This document shows positions 11,874 to 26,213 of a stretch of 38,490 nt of DNA, piece after piece. This DNA comes from Salpingoeca rosetta (taxonomy: Eukaryota > Opisthokonta > Choanoflagellata > Craspedida > Salpingoecidae): NCBI RefSeq assembly GCF_000188695.1, contig NW_004754908.1, positions 315,923-354,412 of the forward strand, read 5' to 3'. Below the pieces are notes generated by a model that saw only the letters and a program-made list of their open reading frames with translations, was not told the origin of the DNA and did not search any database. Each line of letters opens with the position of its first letter. The first letter of the stretch is position 1. The translations under genes and the position numbers were made by a program.

Positions 11874-12178
11874 CTAGCGCTTGAAGCCGAAAATGGAACG
11901 TTTGCCCTTGACTTGCTTGGGCTGCTGCTGCTGCTGCTGCTTCCTCTGGGTTGCGGGTGAGCGCGTTGAACCCGAAGACGCCGCGTCCGGCGGCTGCTGC
12001 TGCTGCTGCTGCTGTTGCGGCTTTGCAACAGTCGCAGTCGTGTCCAGTCGGGGCCGAGCGGCAGACGACGCGTCTTTGGAAGCAAGCGGGCAACAAAAGA
12101 AGGCGTGAGCACCATGAGGGATTGGGGATGGCGCGCACTTGAGACACGCAAGTGACAGACGGAGCACACATGATCACC

Positions 12179-12244
<66 letters not shown>

Positions 12245-12517
12245 TGAATACACATTCCCACAAGCACCCAGCCGCATACAGCGACACACATTCCAACCTG
12301 GCGCGTTAGCGGCAGCGGCACCAGCAGCTTCCCGAATTGCGCCGATCCAGGCCTCCATTGTGGCTGCATCAGCAGCCTGAAGCAGCACCTGCCAGCAGAA
12401 NNNNNNNNNNNNNNNNNNNNNNNNNNNNNNNNNNNNNNNNNNNNNNNNNNNNNNNNNNNNNNNNNNNNNNNNNNNNNNNNNNNNNNNNNNNNNNNNNNNN
12501 CTTCCATACGACGACGC

Positions 12518-12550
<33 letters not shown>

Positions 12551-15500
12551 CCCACCCACACACACAGCCCCCCCCCCACACACACACGAACAAACCTGGC
12601 TGCCATCCGTACACACGAGCTCAAATACGTGCGGGCGCTTGGAGTAGTTTTTGGCCACAGCGCACTGCGCACCAGCGAGGTCCGACACCGCCTGGATTCC
12701 CCAGATGCAACGTGGACACAACAAGCACTCACATGTCAATTGCCTGCACGCATGCAATGTAGAAATCAAGAACCAAACAATCACAGAAATACCAGCAACC
12801 TCCCCCCTCCGCAATCACCCAACACACACACACACACACACATAGGTACGCACCAGCACGCGATGGTCTTTTGGATGAAGGAATTTGAGCGCGCGTCCCT
12901 CCAAGACGGCAAAATGGTCCTTCCACGACCGCAGCAAGGAGCGCTTGCCCCTGCTCTCGTATTCCACCTTCCTGTGCAGCGCCCCCTGCATGAGCACGCT
13001 GTCCCTCTGCTGTTCACCAGCACCCTGTTTCGGGATCGTGGCGCCCTCTGCCTTGGCTTCGCCTTCTGTTGTTGAAGAAGCCACCGTCGATGCTGGGCTG
13101 CCGCGCTCCTGCGTAGCACCCGCATCCACTGTCGGCGTCTCGTTCCCGCTCTCGCCCGGCACCTGGCGTGTCTCTGGCTCCTGCTGCTCCTGCTGCTGCT
13201 GTTGATGGTCGTCATTGTCAAGTGTGCTGGATGATGTTGGCTCGTCCACCTCCGCAATGGCTGCAATGTTGCGCGCATCCTCAGCATCACCACCGCCATC
13301 TTGCATGAAGCTGTCAAAGCCGTAGTGCGAGGCCCGTGCGCTGCTCGCCTGGCTCACGCTCAGCGCCGCACCCCGCGCCACAGTCGCGTCCACATCACTC
13401 GCGGCGTCCCGATCCTGTTGCTGGCTGTCTGCGGTGGCCGCACCTGCAGTCGTCTCTGTGGTGGACTCTGCGGTGTCAGTATTAACGCCGTCTCCAGCGC
13501 TCCCTTCATCGCCATGACCCTTTGCTGCGCCACTCTCAACCTCCGTCCCTGCAAGGTGCTGCTTGAGCTGTGCGTCATCTGAGGTCGCAATTGAAGTGTC
13601 ACGTCCACCCACTTCCTCGCCCTGTTGCTCTTGTGCCTGCCCACGCTTCTGCAGTGCAGACAGCATTGCCCCTGCCGTGGAGGAGGTGGCTGCTCGCTTG
13701 GACGCTGGCGGCACGAACGATACCGCAGCAGTTGCTTTGCGTTCCTCTTCTTGCCGGGCCTTTTCCGCCTTCTCCTGCTCGCGCTTCTCCGCCTAACAAA
13801 ACAAAACAAGCAAAAAGCACACACACGCACACGCACACAGCGCAAAGTGAGACCGTGCAAGCAGGCCAGGGAAATCAATTCTAAACACAGCAGCCCTCAC
13901 AAACCAAAGGCAAAATACAACACAAACACATCATATCACAACACACCATTCAACACAACACAACACAACACAACACGTACCGCCGTTGGTTGTTCGATGC
14001 GACGGATGCGTTCCGTCTGCGCCGCAAGCGAGCGCTCAAAGTCCTCGTGCTTCTTCAAGAGCGCATCAATATCGTCCACGTCGTCCAAATCATCATCCAG
14101 CGTGAGAAGCCCCTTCTGGTAGCCAATCCATTGCCGGGTTGCCTCGGCATGCTTCAAGAACGCCTGCGTCTCCGTTGCCGTGTCCAGGCCATCGAGCTTG
14201 TTCTGCCACACCTGGTGCACTTGGTCGTGCAGCTCGCGCAGCGCACGCGCGTCTTCTTCGATCCGCGTCCGCAGTTGCCGACACACCTGCTCATCTCCGA
14301 CACCACCACCACCCTCACCGCGTTCGTGCTGGCCCTTGACCCCAGCTCCTTCCCGCTGGAGAAGGTCGCGGCTGGCATCGACAGCGGTCTGGAAATCGCT
14401 CTCGTGGGCGTCAATCTCTGGCTTGCGCTCCGCGTGCCGCTTCCGCTGCGCCTCGCACACGGCGACGTCACTCGCAGACTCCTCCGCGTCCATCTCGGCC
14501 AGCATGCCTGTGTAGAACTCGTGCAGATCCTGCCCTAGTTCCACCCACTGCTGGCCCGCGAGCAGGAAGTCCAGCGCGCTTGTTCGGCCCGCGTAGCCGT
14601 CCCGCAGCACCGCCCATTCCGAACGCATCGAAGCCATTGCAGGCGCAGCGCGCTCCTCAAGCTCCCCCTTCAGGTCCTCGTCCTGGAGCGTCCCATACCT
14701 GCTCTCAAGGTGCTGCACGCGTGCCTCCAGCGCCTGCAGATCACTGCATGCCACCTGGTGCTGTCGCTGTAGACGCTGCAGCGTGAGCGTGTCGGCGAGG
14801 CTCAGCTCCGTGAGTGACGCCGCCTTGTCACGAATCCACATGACCACATCCTCCACATCCTGCAGGAACGCAAACACGGTCTGCATCCCCTTGAGCCGCG
14901 CCTGCCGCTCAGCGCCAACCTCCTTCAACTCCGCGACCAGCGCCAACAGCGCACGCTGCTTCTCTGCCAGCGCACCGGCCTGTGCATGGCCGGCGTCGAT
15001 GTACTCCTGCGCTTCTGCGCACAGGCGCTCCGCAGCATCGCAACTCTGCGCGTGCGTCTCCATCGCAGCCGCGTGCTTGAGCAGCAGGTCGTCCACCTCG
15101 TCCTTGTGCGTGCCTGCAGGCGCATCTGCCAGCGCCTGCACGTGCTGCGTCAGCTGCTGCACAAGGGCCTCGTGCTTGCGGCAGAACCTGTGCCACTGCA
15201 ACGAGGCCTCCAGCGCAGCCGTGCGCCGCTGCCCCTGGTCGCACACGGCATCGTACTGCTCCTCAACAAACGACTGCCGCTCGGCAATGCTCTCCGCCAG
15301 CGCGTTGCCCGTGCCAATCAAACCCTCCGCCTCAGACTGCAGGCTCTTCACAAAGCCCTCAAACGCTGCAATGTCCGTGGTCACCGCAGCGTGCTGCTTC
15401 ATAAACGCCTCGGCGGTGTCCGCGTCGGTGCCATGCTCCTCGCTGCCAACCAGCGGATGCTTCTCCCGCAGCCACGCCTCGGCCTCGTCGGCGTGCGTGA

Positions 15501-18500
15501 AGTACTCGTGTGCCTGCAGCGAGCCTTGCAGCTGCACGCCACGCTTCTCCACAGCGGCCTCCAGCGCCGCCCACGCATCCCGCAGCTCGTCCATCACAGC
15601 CTCAATCCTGTCTGAGCAGTGGTGCTCCGCCTGCACAAGCGCCTGGCCCTGGTCCATGGCCGCGTCCACCTGGGCCTTGTACACGGTGATGCTGTCCACA
15701 AGCGCATCGTGCACCTTCACCATGCGCTGCACGGCCGTCAGGTCGTCGCCAAAGTCCGTTGACTCCGCAGCTGTGGTCCGCTCCGCCACCCACGCCAGGT
15801 GCGAGTGCACCAGCCGCACGTACCGGTGATACTCCAGGTGGGATTCGAGCTTGCGCGTGCGCTCCAGCTGCGGGTCCAGCAGTGCGCTGTGCGCGCCGAC
15901 TAGCTTCTCCACCGTCCTGGCCATGCTTCCTGCGCGGAAGTGCTTTGCCGCCGCGTGCTCTGCGGCCTCCTGCCGCAGCATCTCAATGCGCTCGCCGTAG
16001 CTGGCAATCTCCGCATCCACCGCCTCTTGGCGCTTCAGCAGACGCGACGTTGCGCGCGTGTCGTCGCCAAGCTCCTCCGAGGTCACCTTGGGCATGGTGG
16101 CCGCGCACCAGGCAAGGATGTCATCCGACCGGCGTGAGAAGTCCCACAGGTCCTGCGCCTGCTTCAGCCGCTCGCTCTTTCCCGCCGAGTGCTCCAGCAG
16201 AGACTGCCACAGCGCCTGCAGCCGCTGCTCGCGGTCCGTCACTGTGCTGGTGGCGTAGTGCCCCTCCTCGGCAAATTGCCGGCGTCGGGCGACCAGCGAG
16301 CTCAGGCGCGGCTCGTTCGCCTCCAGCTCAGCTTCAAACGCCTGCTGCCGCTGAACCTTGCGTGGCAACGCGTTCAAGTCGTCGGGCACGGCCTCTTCTT
16401 GCGCCACTTTATCGCGCACCAGGATCCACTCTTCCAGCTCGTCACAGTCACGAAGGAACTGGTGCAGGCGCTGCGATGCGTCCAGGCGACGCTGCCGTTC
16501 CGCGCTCAGCTGGTGCAGCGTTTGCTGCTGCTCCTGCACGGCCAACAGCTTGGCAGCAATGACATCCGCCGCATAGTGCTGCTGTGGCAACGCTTGCTTC
16601 TGCTGAGCGGCGTCCTGTGTGTTCTGCACCGAAGCACCGCACTGGGCCATTTCTTGCTCTCCGCTCTGCTCACCAACATCACTGCTGTCCTCGCCATCGC
16701 CCGCTGCGCCTCTTTCGTTTTCGCGATTAGGCTGCCCTTCGACCACCCCTGCACCCGCATCCGATGACGCGGAGCTGTATGGGCCTGCCTGCTGGCGCAT
16801 CTGCGTGTCGCTGACATCAGCGGTGTACCCAAGTTCTGCCTCTGCATATCTCACCAGCGCGCGAATCTTCTCGTCGTTTGTGGTGAGTGTGGTTGCAAAA
16901 TCGGCGTGGCGCTTCAGCAGCGCGCTCACCTCGGGCAGGGAGGTGCCCACGCTCTGGCGGTGCAGGCCTTTGGTGGCCGTGTCCATCCACGCCATAATTT
17001 GCGCAGCGTCACGAAGAAACAGCTGCAGGCCGTGGCATTGGCGAAGCACTGTGTCTCGCGCCCGCCACGCATCTTGCAGCGCAGCGTACCTGGCGGCGGC
17101 CTCCGCGTACATGGCTTGCATTTCCTCGCTGGCGTAGTGGTTCCGCGCACGCAGGCGCGTGACCACGTGCTCCACACGGGCCAGGTCTGTCTCCCGCGCC
17201 TCAATGTCCGTCTTGAGTGCAGCGTGACGCTTGCACAGCACCTCGGCAGCGTTGACGCTGTGCGCAAGCTCCGTGGACGCCATGGTGGCCTCCACGTCCG
17301 CCATCCACGCCGTGACGCCACGCAGCCGCGTGACAAACGCCTGGTAGTCGCGCGCGTCGTTCAGCTTGAGACGCCGCTGCTGCGCCATGCTTCTCACCTC
17401 GTTCCAGCGCGCCTCCAGCTGCTCCTGCTTCTCCTGAACGGCACACATGTCTTCGGTGCGGTGCACGCGCGGGAGCCGGCGAGCCTCCTTGCTCAGCTCG
17501 GACAGGCGCACATCCAAGGCCCCGAAATCGCGCATGGCCGCATCGTGCTGTCGCTGAAGGGCCTCAACGCTCTCCGCGTCACGGCCCATGTCGTCCGCGG
17601 CCACGGCGCTCTGCTTCTCCGACATCCACGCGTCCAGCTCCTGCGCGTCCTTGAGATAGGTCTGCACGTCGACCGCCACCTCCAACGCGTGGCGCTGGCG
17701 GGACAGCGTGGCCTCCACCTTCTGCCACCCCGTCACCAGCTCGGCCTCTGCATGGCGGACGACGTCACGCTGGCTCGGCAGCTGCGTCATAAGCGTTTGT
17801 GCCTGCTCTTGCAACGTCTGCACACGCTTGCTGTCGACTGCGGTGATGTCCCGCTCCAGGGCCTTGCACTTTGCCTGCACCTCCAGCGTCATTTCTAGAT
17901 CCTCCAGCGGGCGCAGCGCTGCCAGCTCTGTGCACCGCTTGCCGAGCTCCTGCACAGCATCTTCGGACTTGTCCACAAACGACGCAATCTGGATGGCCTC
18001 CCTCAACGCCTGCGTTGCCGTGTCTGTCTCAGCGAGCAGGCAAGCGAGGTTGGCGCGCAGCCGCTGGCAAACGCTGCGGATGGTGTCGGTGTTCTCGTGG
18101 CTGCCACGGGACAGCATTATCTCCCCCGCAGCCACCACTTCGTCAACAGCGGTGCTGGCGCTCTGCACCTCCTCCTGGTATGCCAGCTGCTTGTTCAGCC
18201 GCGCCTGGAGGTTGAAGATGCTGCTGGTTGCTGCTGCTGCTTCTGGCAGCGGCGTGTCAGTACCGGCGCCACCGGCGCCACCAGCGCCAGCGCGCGTGCG
18301 CCTGCGCTTCACAGCCATCCAGTGATCAATGTCCCCAGCCTGTTGCAGGAACGCCTGGAACTCGGCGGCGTCGGTGAGGCGGCGGCGGGTGGCTTCATAG
18401 GCTGCCTTCACCTCGTCCAAGCGCCCTTCCAGCCGCGTGCGCATGTCTGCCGCAGCATCGGCACAACAGTAGTCGCCCAACACCATGCGGTCCACCTGGC

Positions 18501-18616
18501 CGCCCACAGCGGCAATGCGGTCAGAAATGGTGGCAAGCGCCGCTGCTTGCACTTTGTGCTGTGCCAGCACACGCTCCGCACTCGGGCCCTCCACATCAGG
18601 CAGGCGCTGCTGCTGC

Positions 18617-18677
<61 letters not shown>

Positions 18678-21189
18678 CCGTTTGTTCTTTGTCTTGTCCA
18701 ACTGCGTCGTGGTTTTGGACTGGGCTCGCAGCAGCGACAGCAAAGGACGCAGCCAGCTGCACGGTCAGCTTTTCCTTCGTGTCGAGTTGGTCATGCAGGG
18801 CCTGCACCTCGCGTTGCAGCTTGTAGTATTCGGAGAGCTGGTCCAGTGTCTTCTGCCCGGCTTCCCATGCCTGCTGCACGTCCGTCATGCATGCCCTCGT
18901 CTCTTCTGCAAGTTCACCGGCACGCGCAAGCTGCCACTGGGCCAGATGCGCAGATGCGTCCTCTGCGCCATCGTCACCCGCCTCACCGTTCGGTCTGATA
19001 CCCTCGATGTGGCGGCCACGGGCTGAGCTGGACAGCTGCTGTTGCAAGCCCAGCAAACCGTCCAGGTCCTCCGCCTGCGTGGAAATGTCGGCTTTGAGCT
19101 CGAGATGGCGCACAAGCGCAGCCTCCACGTCCCGTGCGTTGGTCAGCACCCATGCACCGGCCTGGCTTGTGAACGATGCATCCGCAGTGGCGGACACGTT
19201 GGTGTTTGAGCTGTCGTGCGAGCCCACCAGCTTTTCTGGGGACATTCGATGTGAGGCATCGAGCGTCCCAGATGGCGTGACAGGTGCAGACGCACGCGAG
19301 GCTGGCCGCGATGTCAGCACGGTCGGAGAAGACGTGCCACCAAGCAGAGCAGAGGTGGGTCGCTTCATGGGCGTGCCAAGCGACCGATCAGCTGCGTTGC
19401 CGGGCTCATGGTCGTACCGGCATCGAGGCAGCGTGTGCTGGCACCACCGCAAATGGCGCTGGGCGTCGCGACAGAAGATGAGGTACTTGTGCAACTCGGC
19501 CAGCTTGGCCCTGGATGCTTCGACTACGGCGAGCAGCTGCTCCCATGCAGCGGAGACGCCGGCGTTGGTGGCCTGCAGCCGCTCCTGCTGGGAAGGGAAC
19601 GCGGTGCACAGCTGGCTGCATTGCGCCGCGACATCGTGCACGGCTGTCTCCAGGGCGGCCAGGTCGTGCTCGTACCCTTCGTGCTTCCGCTGCAGCGCCT
19701 CAATCGCACCCACTTCCTCTGGCGCAGAGGAGATGTCCACCAGCGCGCATTTGTCATGGATGCGTGTCTGCACCTCCTGTGCCGTGCGCTCAAAGTGATG
19801 AATTTTCAGGGCGCCGTCCAGCTCGTTCAATCGCTCCGCGCTGGCGGTGTCGAACGCTTGCTTGGCAGTCGTGAGCTTCTGTACCGCGCCAGACACCATC
19901 TCCCGCTGTTCTGGTGCTTGGGGCACGGAGCCGTCTTCACCCTCGCTGAGGAAGGTGCGCGCCTGTGCACAGACCTCATCAAGCCGCGCAGGCATGTTGG
20001 CCTCTGCCTGCTCCTGCATCTTGTCGAAGCGGTCGCGAAGCAGCTCACAGTCCTCCTCGTCCTTTCCAATGTCGTGGTTGGAGGCCTGGTCCACCAGCTG
20101 CTGCAGCCAAGCGAGCGACTCAGCCAGGTCCCGTGTCAAATCGTGCATCCTCAGTTGCTGCTGCAACAGCGCGCGTCGGTGCTCCGCTTCCTCCTTCAAC
20201 TCGGCAGCGAGGCTGAGGGCAGAAGAAATGTGCTGCTCCACAGTGCGCAGCGTTGGCTGCTGGCCATCGCCCGTGCGGTCGTCGCTTGTTTCCGGTATGC
20301 TTGATGCCGGTGCACGTTCAGCATGGGCGTTGACTGTGTCTTGCAGGTGCAGCAGCTCGGTTTCAAGCACGGCCAGCTCCTCCCGCACAGCCTGGTGTCG
20401 GGAGATGATGTGTTGCGTTGCATCGCGCTCGGCGCCGAGTTCATTCACGGCTGCACGGATCAATTCGCGCTTCTCCTCCAGACCCGCCACCAACGACGAG
20501 CACTCGCCCAGGAAGCGGAAGATGGTTGCCGTCTCCTGCAGGTGCAGGCGCCGTTGCACACACGCGTCGCGCACCTCGGCCCTCTGCTGAGCAAGGTAAG
20601 CAGCTGCAGCCTCAAGCTGCGCAACCAAGTTGCCGCCAACACTGCTTCGCACGCTGCCGTCACGGCCAGTGGCCACGGCGTGAGAACCTTCGCTGTCGGT
20701 GGTGGCTGCATGGCTTTCTTGGTGCTGGGTGTGGTCCTCCTTGTATGCCTCCACGCTGGCCATGCACTCGTCGACAGACTGCTCTTGCGTCTCCACCTGT
20801 GCCATAAACACCTCGTGCACCTTGATGAGGGTCGCGTTATCTCGTGCTGTGGTGCCGCACTGGGTGGTGGACACCTGCGCCAGACGCGCCTGCAAGAGCG
20901 ACGTCTGGTACTGCAGGTCGTGCAGCAGCGTGTACCCTCGCAAGGCATGTTGCAGATCGCGCTCGCACGCATCGACCGCTGGCTGCACCTCCGCAAAGGC
21001 CGCAGCAGCCCGCTCCGTGCGCGCTTTGATACCAGCAGCGTCTGAGTGACCGCTCTCAACAAGCCGGACACACAGGTCCTGAAGCGTGTCCAGGCGAAGC
21101 GCCTGCACGTCCAGCTCCGGCCGCACGTTGGCGGCGATGGTTTGCAGCAGCGCGCGCACGCTGCTGCCAGCACTTGCAGCACCTGCATC

Positions 21190-21243
<54 letters not shown>

Positions 21244-24200
21244 CTGTTGCACATCTCCGGCAGCCCCACTGGTCACAGAACCATCGTTGTCGGAAGAGGC
21301 ACGGTGTGACGGGGCGCCCCCGCCACGGTTGTTCTCGGCACGTGCGCGAATGTCCGTCAGCCGGGCCGTCATGGTTGAGCACCACGCCATGTGGTCAGAC
21401 ACAAGCTCCTCAAACTCGCGCTGTTCAATGGCTTCACGCAAGTGGCGACCGCGGTCGGCCGCTGCCGCCTGCACCGCTTCCCATGCCGTCTCGAGCTGTT
21501 GCGCCATTGCGCTCAGCGTGTCGGCCTCTTCCCTGGCAACGGTGCCAGTTGCATCACCAGCATCGCGCGCGCGAACATCAGCGGCTCCGCTCGGGGCGGC
21601 ATGGCGCTTCGCAAAGGCGTTGGCTGCTTGCACAGCCCCCTGCGCGACACCATCGTAGGCCTGGATTTCAGCAGCCAGCGCATCATGCTGCCTCAGCTTG
21701 CGGTGCAGGTTCTGCTCGTGCTGCGGCGACGACGGCTGCGCACTACCAGGCCCGGCTTCTTCACCCTCGCCCTGTGACACTATTGCTGCCTGCTGATGAT
21801 GGTTGCTTGTGTTCATGCCCGAGTCGCCAAGCAGCCGCGCCTTCTCGTCCAGCCAGGTTTGCGCCTCTTGCAGTTGCTGTTCGGCGGCGTAGAACTCGCG
21901 CTGGCGCTGAATGCTCTCTTGTGCTGCAACAAGCATGGCCTCCAGGCGATCAACTTGCTGCTGCGCCAAGGTCAACGCATGTTCCAACGCGGGCGCAGAA
22001 GGCAGCCATTTCGCTGCGTCCCGGGCGTGGGCGAAGGCCTCCTCGTCTCCCTGGGCATCGGTGGGGGCAGTGGGCATGTCGGTGCTGGAAGAGGACATGC
22101 GCCGGCTGCTTGTGATGGAGCCCGAGCCCTTCCTGCCACCGCTGCTTGAGCCACTGCCCTTGTGTAGTTGGGTCTCGGTGGCGGCCAGCGTGTCGCGGTG
22201 CGTGTTAAGCAGCTGGTGCTCCTGTTCACAAACGCGCAGGAGGTGGTCCAGCTCTGCCGCAGACCCCGCCTCCCACCGCGCGCGCGATTTCAGGCGCTGT
22301 TCTTGCGCCGTGAGCACGCTCTCCAGGGCATCGAGCCTTGCCTTGAGCCTGAGCTGCCGCTGCTGTTCCTTGAGGAACGAAGCACGCTCACGCCAGCGCT
22401 CACGCTGCTGCTGCTGCTGCTCTTGCACCTCATCAACAAGAGCGCGCACGTCACCAAGAAGCGTGGTGCTGCCACCACTGCCGCCACTGGCTGTGCTGAC
22501 TGTGCTGTCGCGCTGGCGTGCGCCTGCATCGGGCGTGCGTGCGCGTTGCCGTTGCAGGTGCTCCTGCTCTTGCTCAGCGATGATGGCGTCGTCCAGCAGC
22601 CGCTCTGCTGCTTCCAGCGCCTTGGCTGCCTGTTGATCGCGCGCGTCCATCTCGTTGCGCAGCTCCTCGTGCGCCTCAATGGCCGCCTGCACCGCCTGTA
22701 CGCTGGTGAAGGCGAGGCCCAGGTGTGTACGGGAGCCCGATGGCGTGGTGCGGCTCGTGGATGGCGCGGATGCACCTGGTGATGAACCTGGGCTTGCAGC
22801 CGTGGCGGCGGCAGTTGAGAGGGGGTGCGATGGCGTGGTGGGCCGGGTGGTGGCACCCTTCATTGTCGCCTGCACGTTGCGCAGCCAGGCCCGCGCATCG
22901 GACAAAGCACGCTTGGACTGCAGCACGCGTGCGCTGGTCTCCAAACTCTGTCGCCGCGCCGCCGTGGCATCTTGCAGCTCCGCAAGCTCGCTCTGCAGCT
23001 GCTGCGCCTTTGCCACAATTGCCCCCGCGTGGGCAGGGTACTTCTCGGCAAGGGTGTTGCCCTTTGCGCGATGAGCGGCGACCGACTGTTGCACCGCCTG
23101 CACCTCGGCCTCAAACTGATCCTGCTTGCGGGACAGCGCCTGCGCGGACGAGGCGTCGCGCGGCTGCTCGCCATTGCACAGCGCCGCCTGCTTCTCGCGC
23201 ATGAGCGCGCGCAATTCCTCTGCGTCACGGTTGAACGTAAGCGCACGCTGCGACGCGCGCAGGGCCCGTGCTCGCTGCTGCGTGGCATCCTGCAGCTTGG
23301 ACCAGCGTACGTCGAGGTCGTCGCGACGCTGCTGCAGCTGTGGCGCTTGTGTGTGCCCGCTCTCGAGCAAGCGCGCCGTTTCATCGCGCACGTGCTGCAG
23401 GCGGCTGCGCTGCGTCTCCATGTCGGCGCTGTGGCTCTGGATCTGCTTGAGCAAGTTCTGCACGTGGTTGAGGTCTTTGCCCGTCTCTGTGGAGGAGATG
23501 ATGGCCGTGTGGTGCTCCAGCCACGCGTCAAGCTCCTCGTGCTCAAGCAACAGCGCATGCGCGGCAACCGCGTCCAGCAGTTGCTGGTGCCTGGCCTTGC
23601 ACTGCTTCTGCAGGTGGTCAAACAGCGGCACAACGGCCTGCAGCGTCTCTTCAACGGACGCGCGCTGCGACGCGGAGAGCTGAATGCCGCCCGCACCTGC
23701 AGAGCGCTTGCCGGCCTTGACCTCCTTGACGAAATTGGCAGGCACGTAGCCCAGGGCGCCATCGGCTGTCTTCACGCTCCACCAGTCCTTGTTCGTGTCG
23801 CTGATGAGGGTGAACATGTCCCCCTTCTGGAAGCTCAGCTCGTTCTTGGACCGGCTCGCATACGCGTGCAGCGCCTTGAGCTGTTTCTTGCCCCTTGCGC
23901 CACTGGCGCCACTGGTGGCGCCGCCGTTTCCGTTTGCGCTGTCCTTGGCAGCCTGCGGCGTGCCTTGGAGCTTGAGGTCGCTGCCGTGCCGCTTGAGCGC
24001 GGCCACTGTGCGAGCGAATGCGTCCAACTCGTCCTGCAGTGCCTCGTGCTGGCGCAGGAGGGCCTGCGACGCAGACAGCGTGCTGCCGGTGTCCTGCTCC
24101 GAAGCCAGGGGCTCGCGGTGCTTGAGCCAGGCCAGGGCCTCGGCTGCTTCGTTGCTGAACAAGCACAGCTGCTTGTTGAGCTCGAGGTGCTTGCGGCGAC

Positions 24201-26147
24201 TGGACGCGGCGCTCTTGAGCGCATTAAAGGCCGTGGACAGCTCCGTGTTTCGCGCCTGGATTGCCTCTGCTGCAAAGTGGCCCGCCTGCACGAGCTGCGT
24301 GCCCTGCGCAACGATGGGGCCGACGTCGTGTTTTTCCTGCTCCTTGAGCTCTGCAATGAGGGCGGTGTGCTTCTTGAGGAGACTGAGCACGGAGGTGACG
24401 TCGCGGCCGTGGTCCGTGGACGCGGCACTGGACTCCTTGCTGGCAATCCATGATGCAACCTCATCGGCATCGCTCAGGTACGCCTGCAGGCTCAGGGCGT
24501 CCTGCAGCTGCTCCCTGCGCCGGCGCACCTGCTTGTCCAGCTCTGCGTGGAGGTGCAAGAGGCGGTCTTGCTGCTCCTCCAGCATGGGCGCGCGTGAGTG
24601 GCCCAGGTCCACAAACTTCTGTGCCTGCGCGTTTACGGCGTGCACGCGTTCCAGCAGCGGCTGCACGTCTGCCTCGAGCAGGCTGCTGTGGGTTTCCAGC
24701 ATCTCCTCGCACTCTTGCACGTGCTTGCCAGTCGTGGTGGAGGAGGCCGTGGTGAGGGCAGCAGCGAGCGCCGCGGCAACGAGGTTCATGGCATGCAGGG
24801 TGTTTGCGACTTCCAGCGCCATGTCAAGCTCCGCCCGCTTCTCCCTGATGAGTGCAAGGAGCTGCTCCCACTTATCCAGGATGCGCTGCTCACACTGCGT
24901 CACCTCATCTGCCGCGTGGTAGCCTGCGTCGCGGAGCCCGCCTGCCAGCTCGCACATGGCCTCGATGCGGTCTGCGTGGGCGCGCACATCCGTGTCAATG
25001 GCCTCGTGTCGCTTCACCGCTGCCTCCACAGTGGCGAGCGCGAATTCGCCCCCGCTCGCCGCGTCGGTCGTCACGTTGCTGCTGGCGGCGGTGTTGGCTG
25101 CGGCAGTGCCGTTGCCGTTGCCGTTGGCGGTGGCTGTGGTGTCCACGCTGACGAGGGTGAGATTGTCGTCGAGCCACGACTCGCGAAGGTCTGCTTTGCG
25201 ATAGAACTTCTCAGCCAGCTGCTCCAGCCGCTCCTGCCGAATGACGGCGGCGCGCAACGCCACCTCGCGCTCGTGCTCCTCCGTCTCCAGCACAGACCAC
25301 TCGTGGTTGATGTCCGTGATGAGCAGGCCCTCCGGGGGCTCGTACACGGGGTGTGATTGGGAGAAGAGGCGCGTTTGGATGGCAAAGAGGTGTGCCTCCA
25401 GATGGCCGCGCTCGACAAATTTGGGTGGCTTCTCCACGGTTCTGTACTGCTTGAATTCCAGCAGCTGGCGGCGAAGCGGCTCCAGCCTGTTGGCAAAGTC
25501 GCGTTTCCGCAGCCGCTCTGTTGTCGCCACAATCCACTGGAGAAGGGCTCTCGCTTGCTCCTACATTGTTGCGATGTGTGTGAATGAGAGAGAGAGAGCG
25601 AGAGCGTGTGTAGGTGTGCAGGTGTGTGTGTGTGTAGATGAGTGAGAGAGTGAAAGGGACGAGGAGGGGAAGAAGGCGAGGGTGTGTGTGTGTGCGCGCG
25701 CGCGCGTGTGTGTGTGTGTGAGGGTGTGCATGTGGGCTTGTTTGTTTTGTTTCTGGTGTGCGCACACCGTTACAGAGTCTACACCAGCAATCACCATTGT
25801 GGCTGGCGTGGATTTGATGCGGTGCACATTCAACAGACACCTCATATTGGCTTTGCATGGCGTCCATGTCAAGGAGGAATGTGAGGAACTTGTTGAGGCG
25901 CTTGATGTCCACTTCAGTGCTCTTGAGCTGAGACGCGTAGTGGTAGAAGCCCGCCAAGTACGCCATGACCGACTTCTCGTCCATCCCGCGCTTCACATCT
26001 GGTGTGGGCAATGGGAAGCAACAGCAACAGCGCGTGAGCGAGGTTGGTGCGGGTCGAAAGGGAGAAATTAGATTAGATTATGGAAAACCCCGAGAGGTGG
26101 GCGCGGAGTTGACGAGAGCTTGGCGGGAAAGGGTTGGGCAAGGTCGT

Positions 26148-26213
<66 letters not shown>

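Noticed and set aside
12401..12500. Missing exon inside the N gap
   Set aside because: PH-domain exons on both sides join in phase 0 and give continuous PH sequence, so no extra exon is required.
22825..24453. 542-codon plus-strand open frame (and others such as 14783-15829)
   Set aside because: Antisense shadow of the GC-rich spectrin exon; no domain resemblance, and the minus frame is clearly the coding one.
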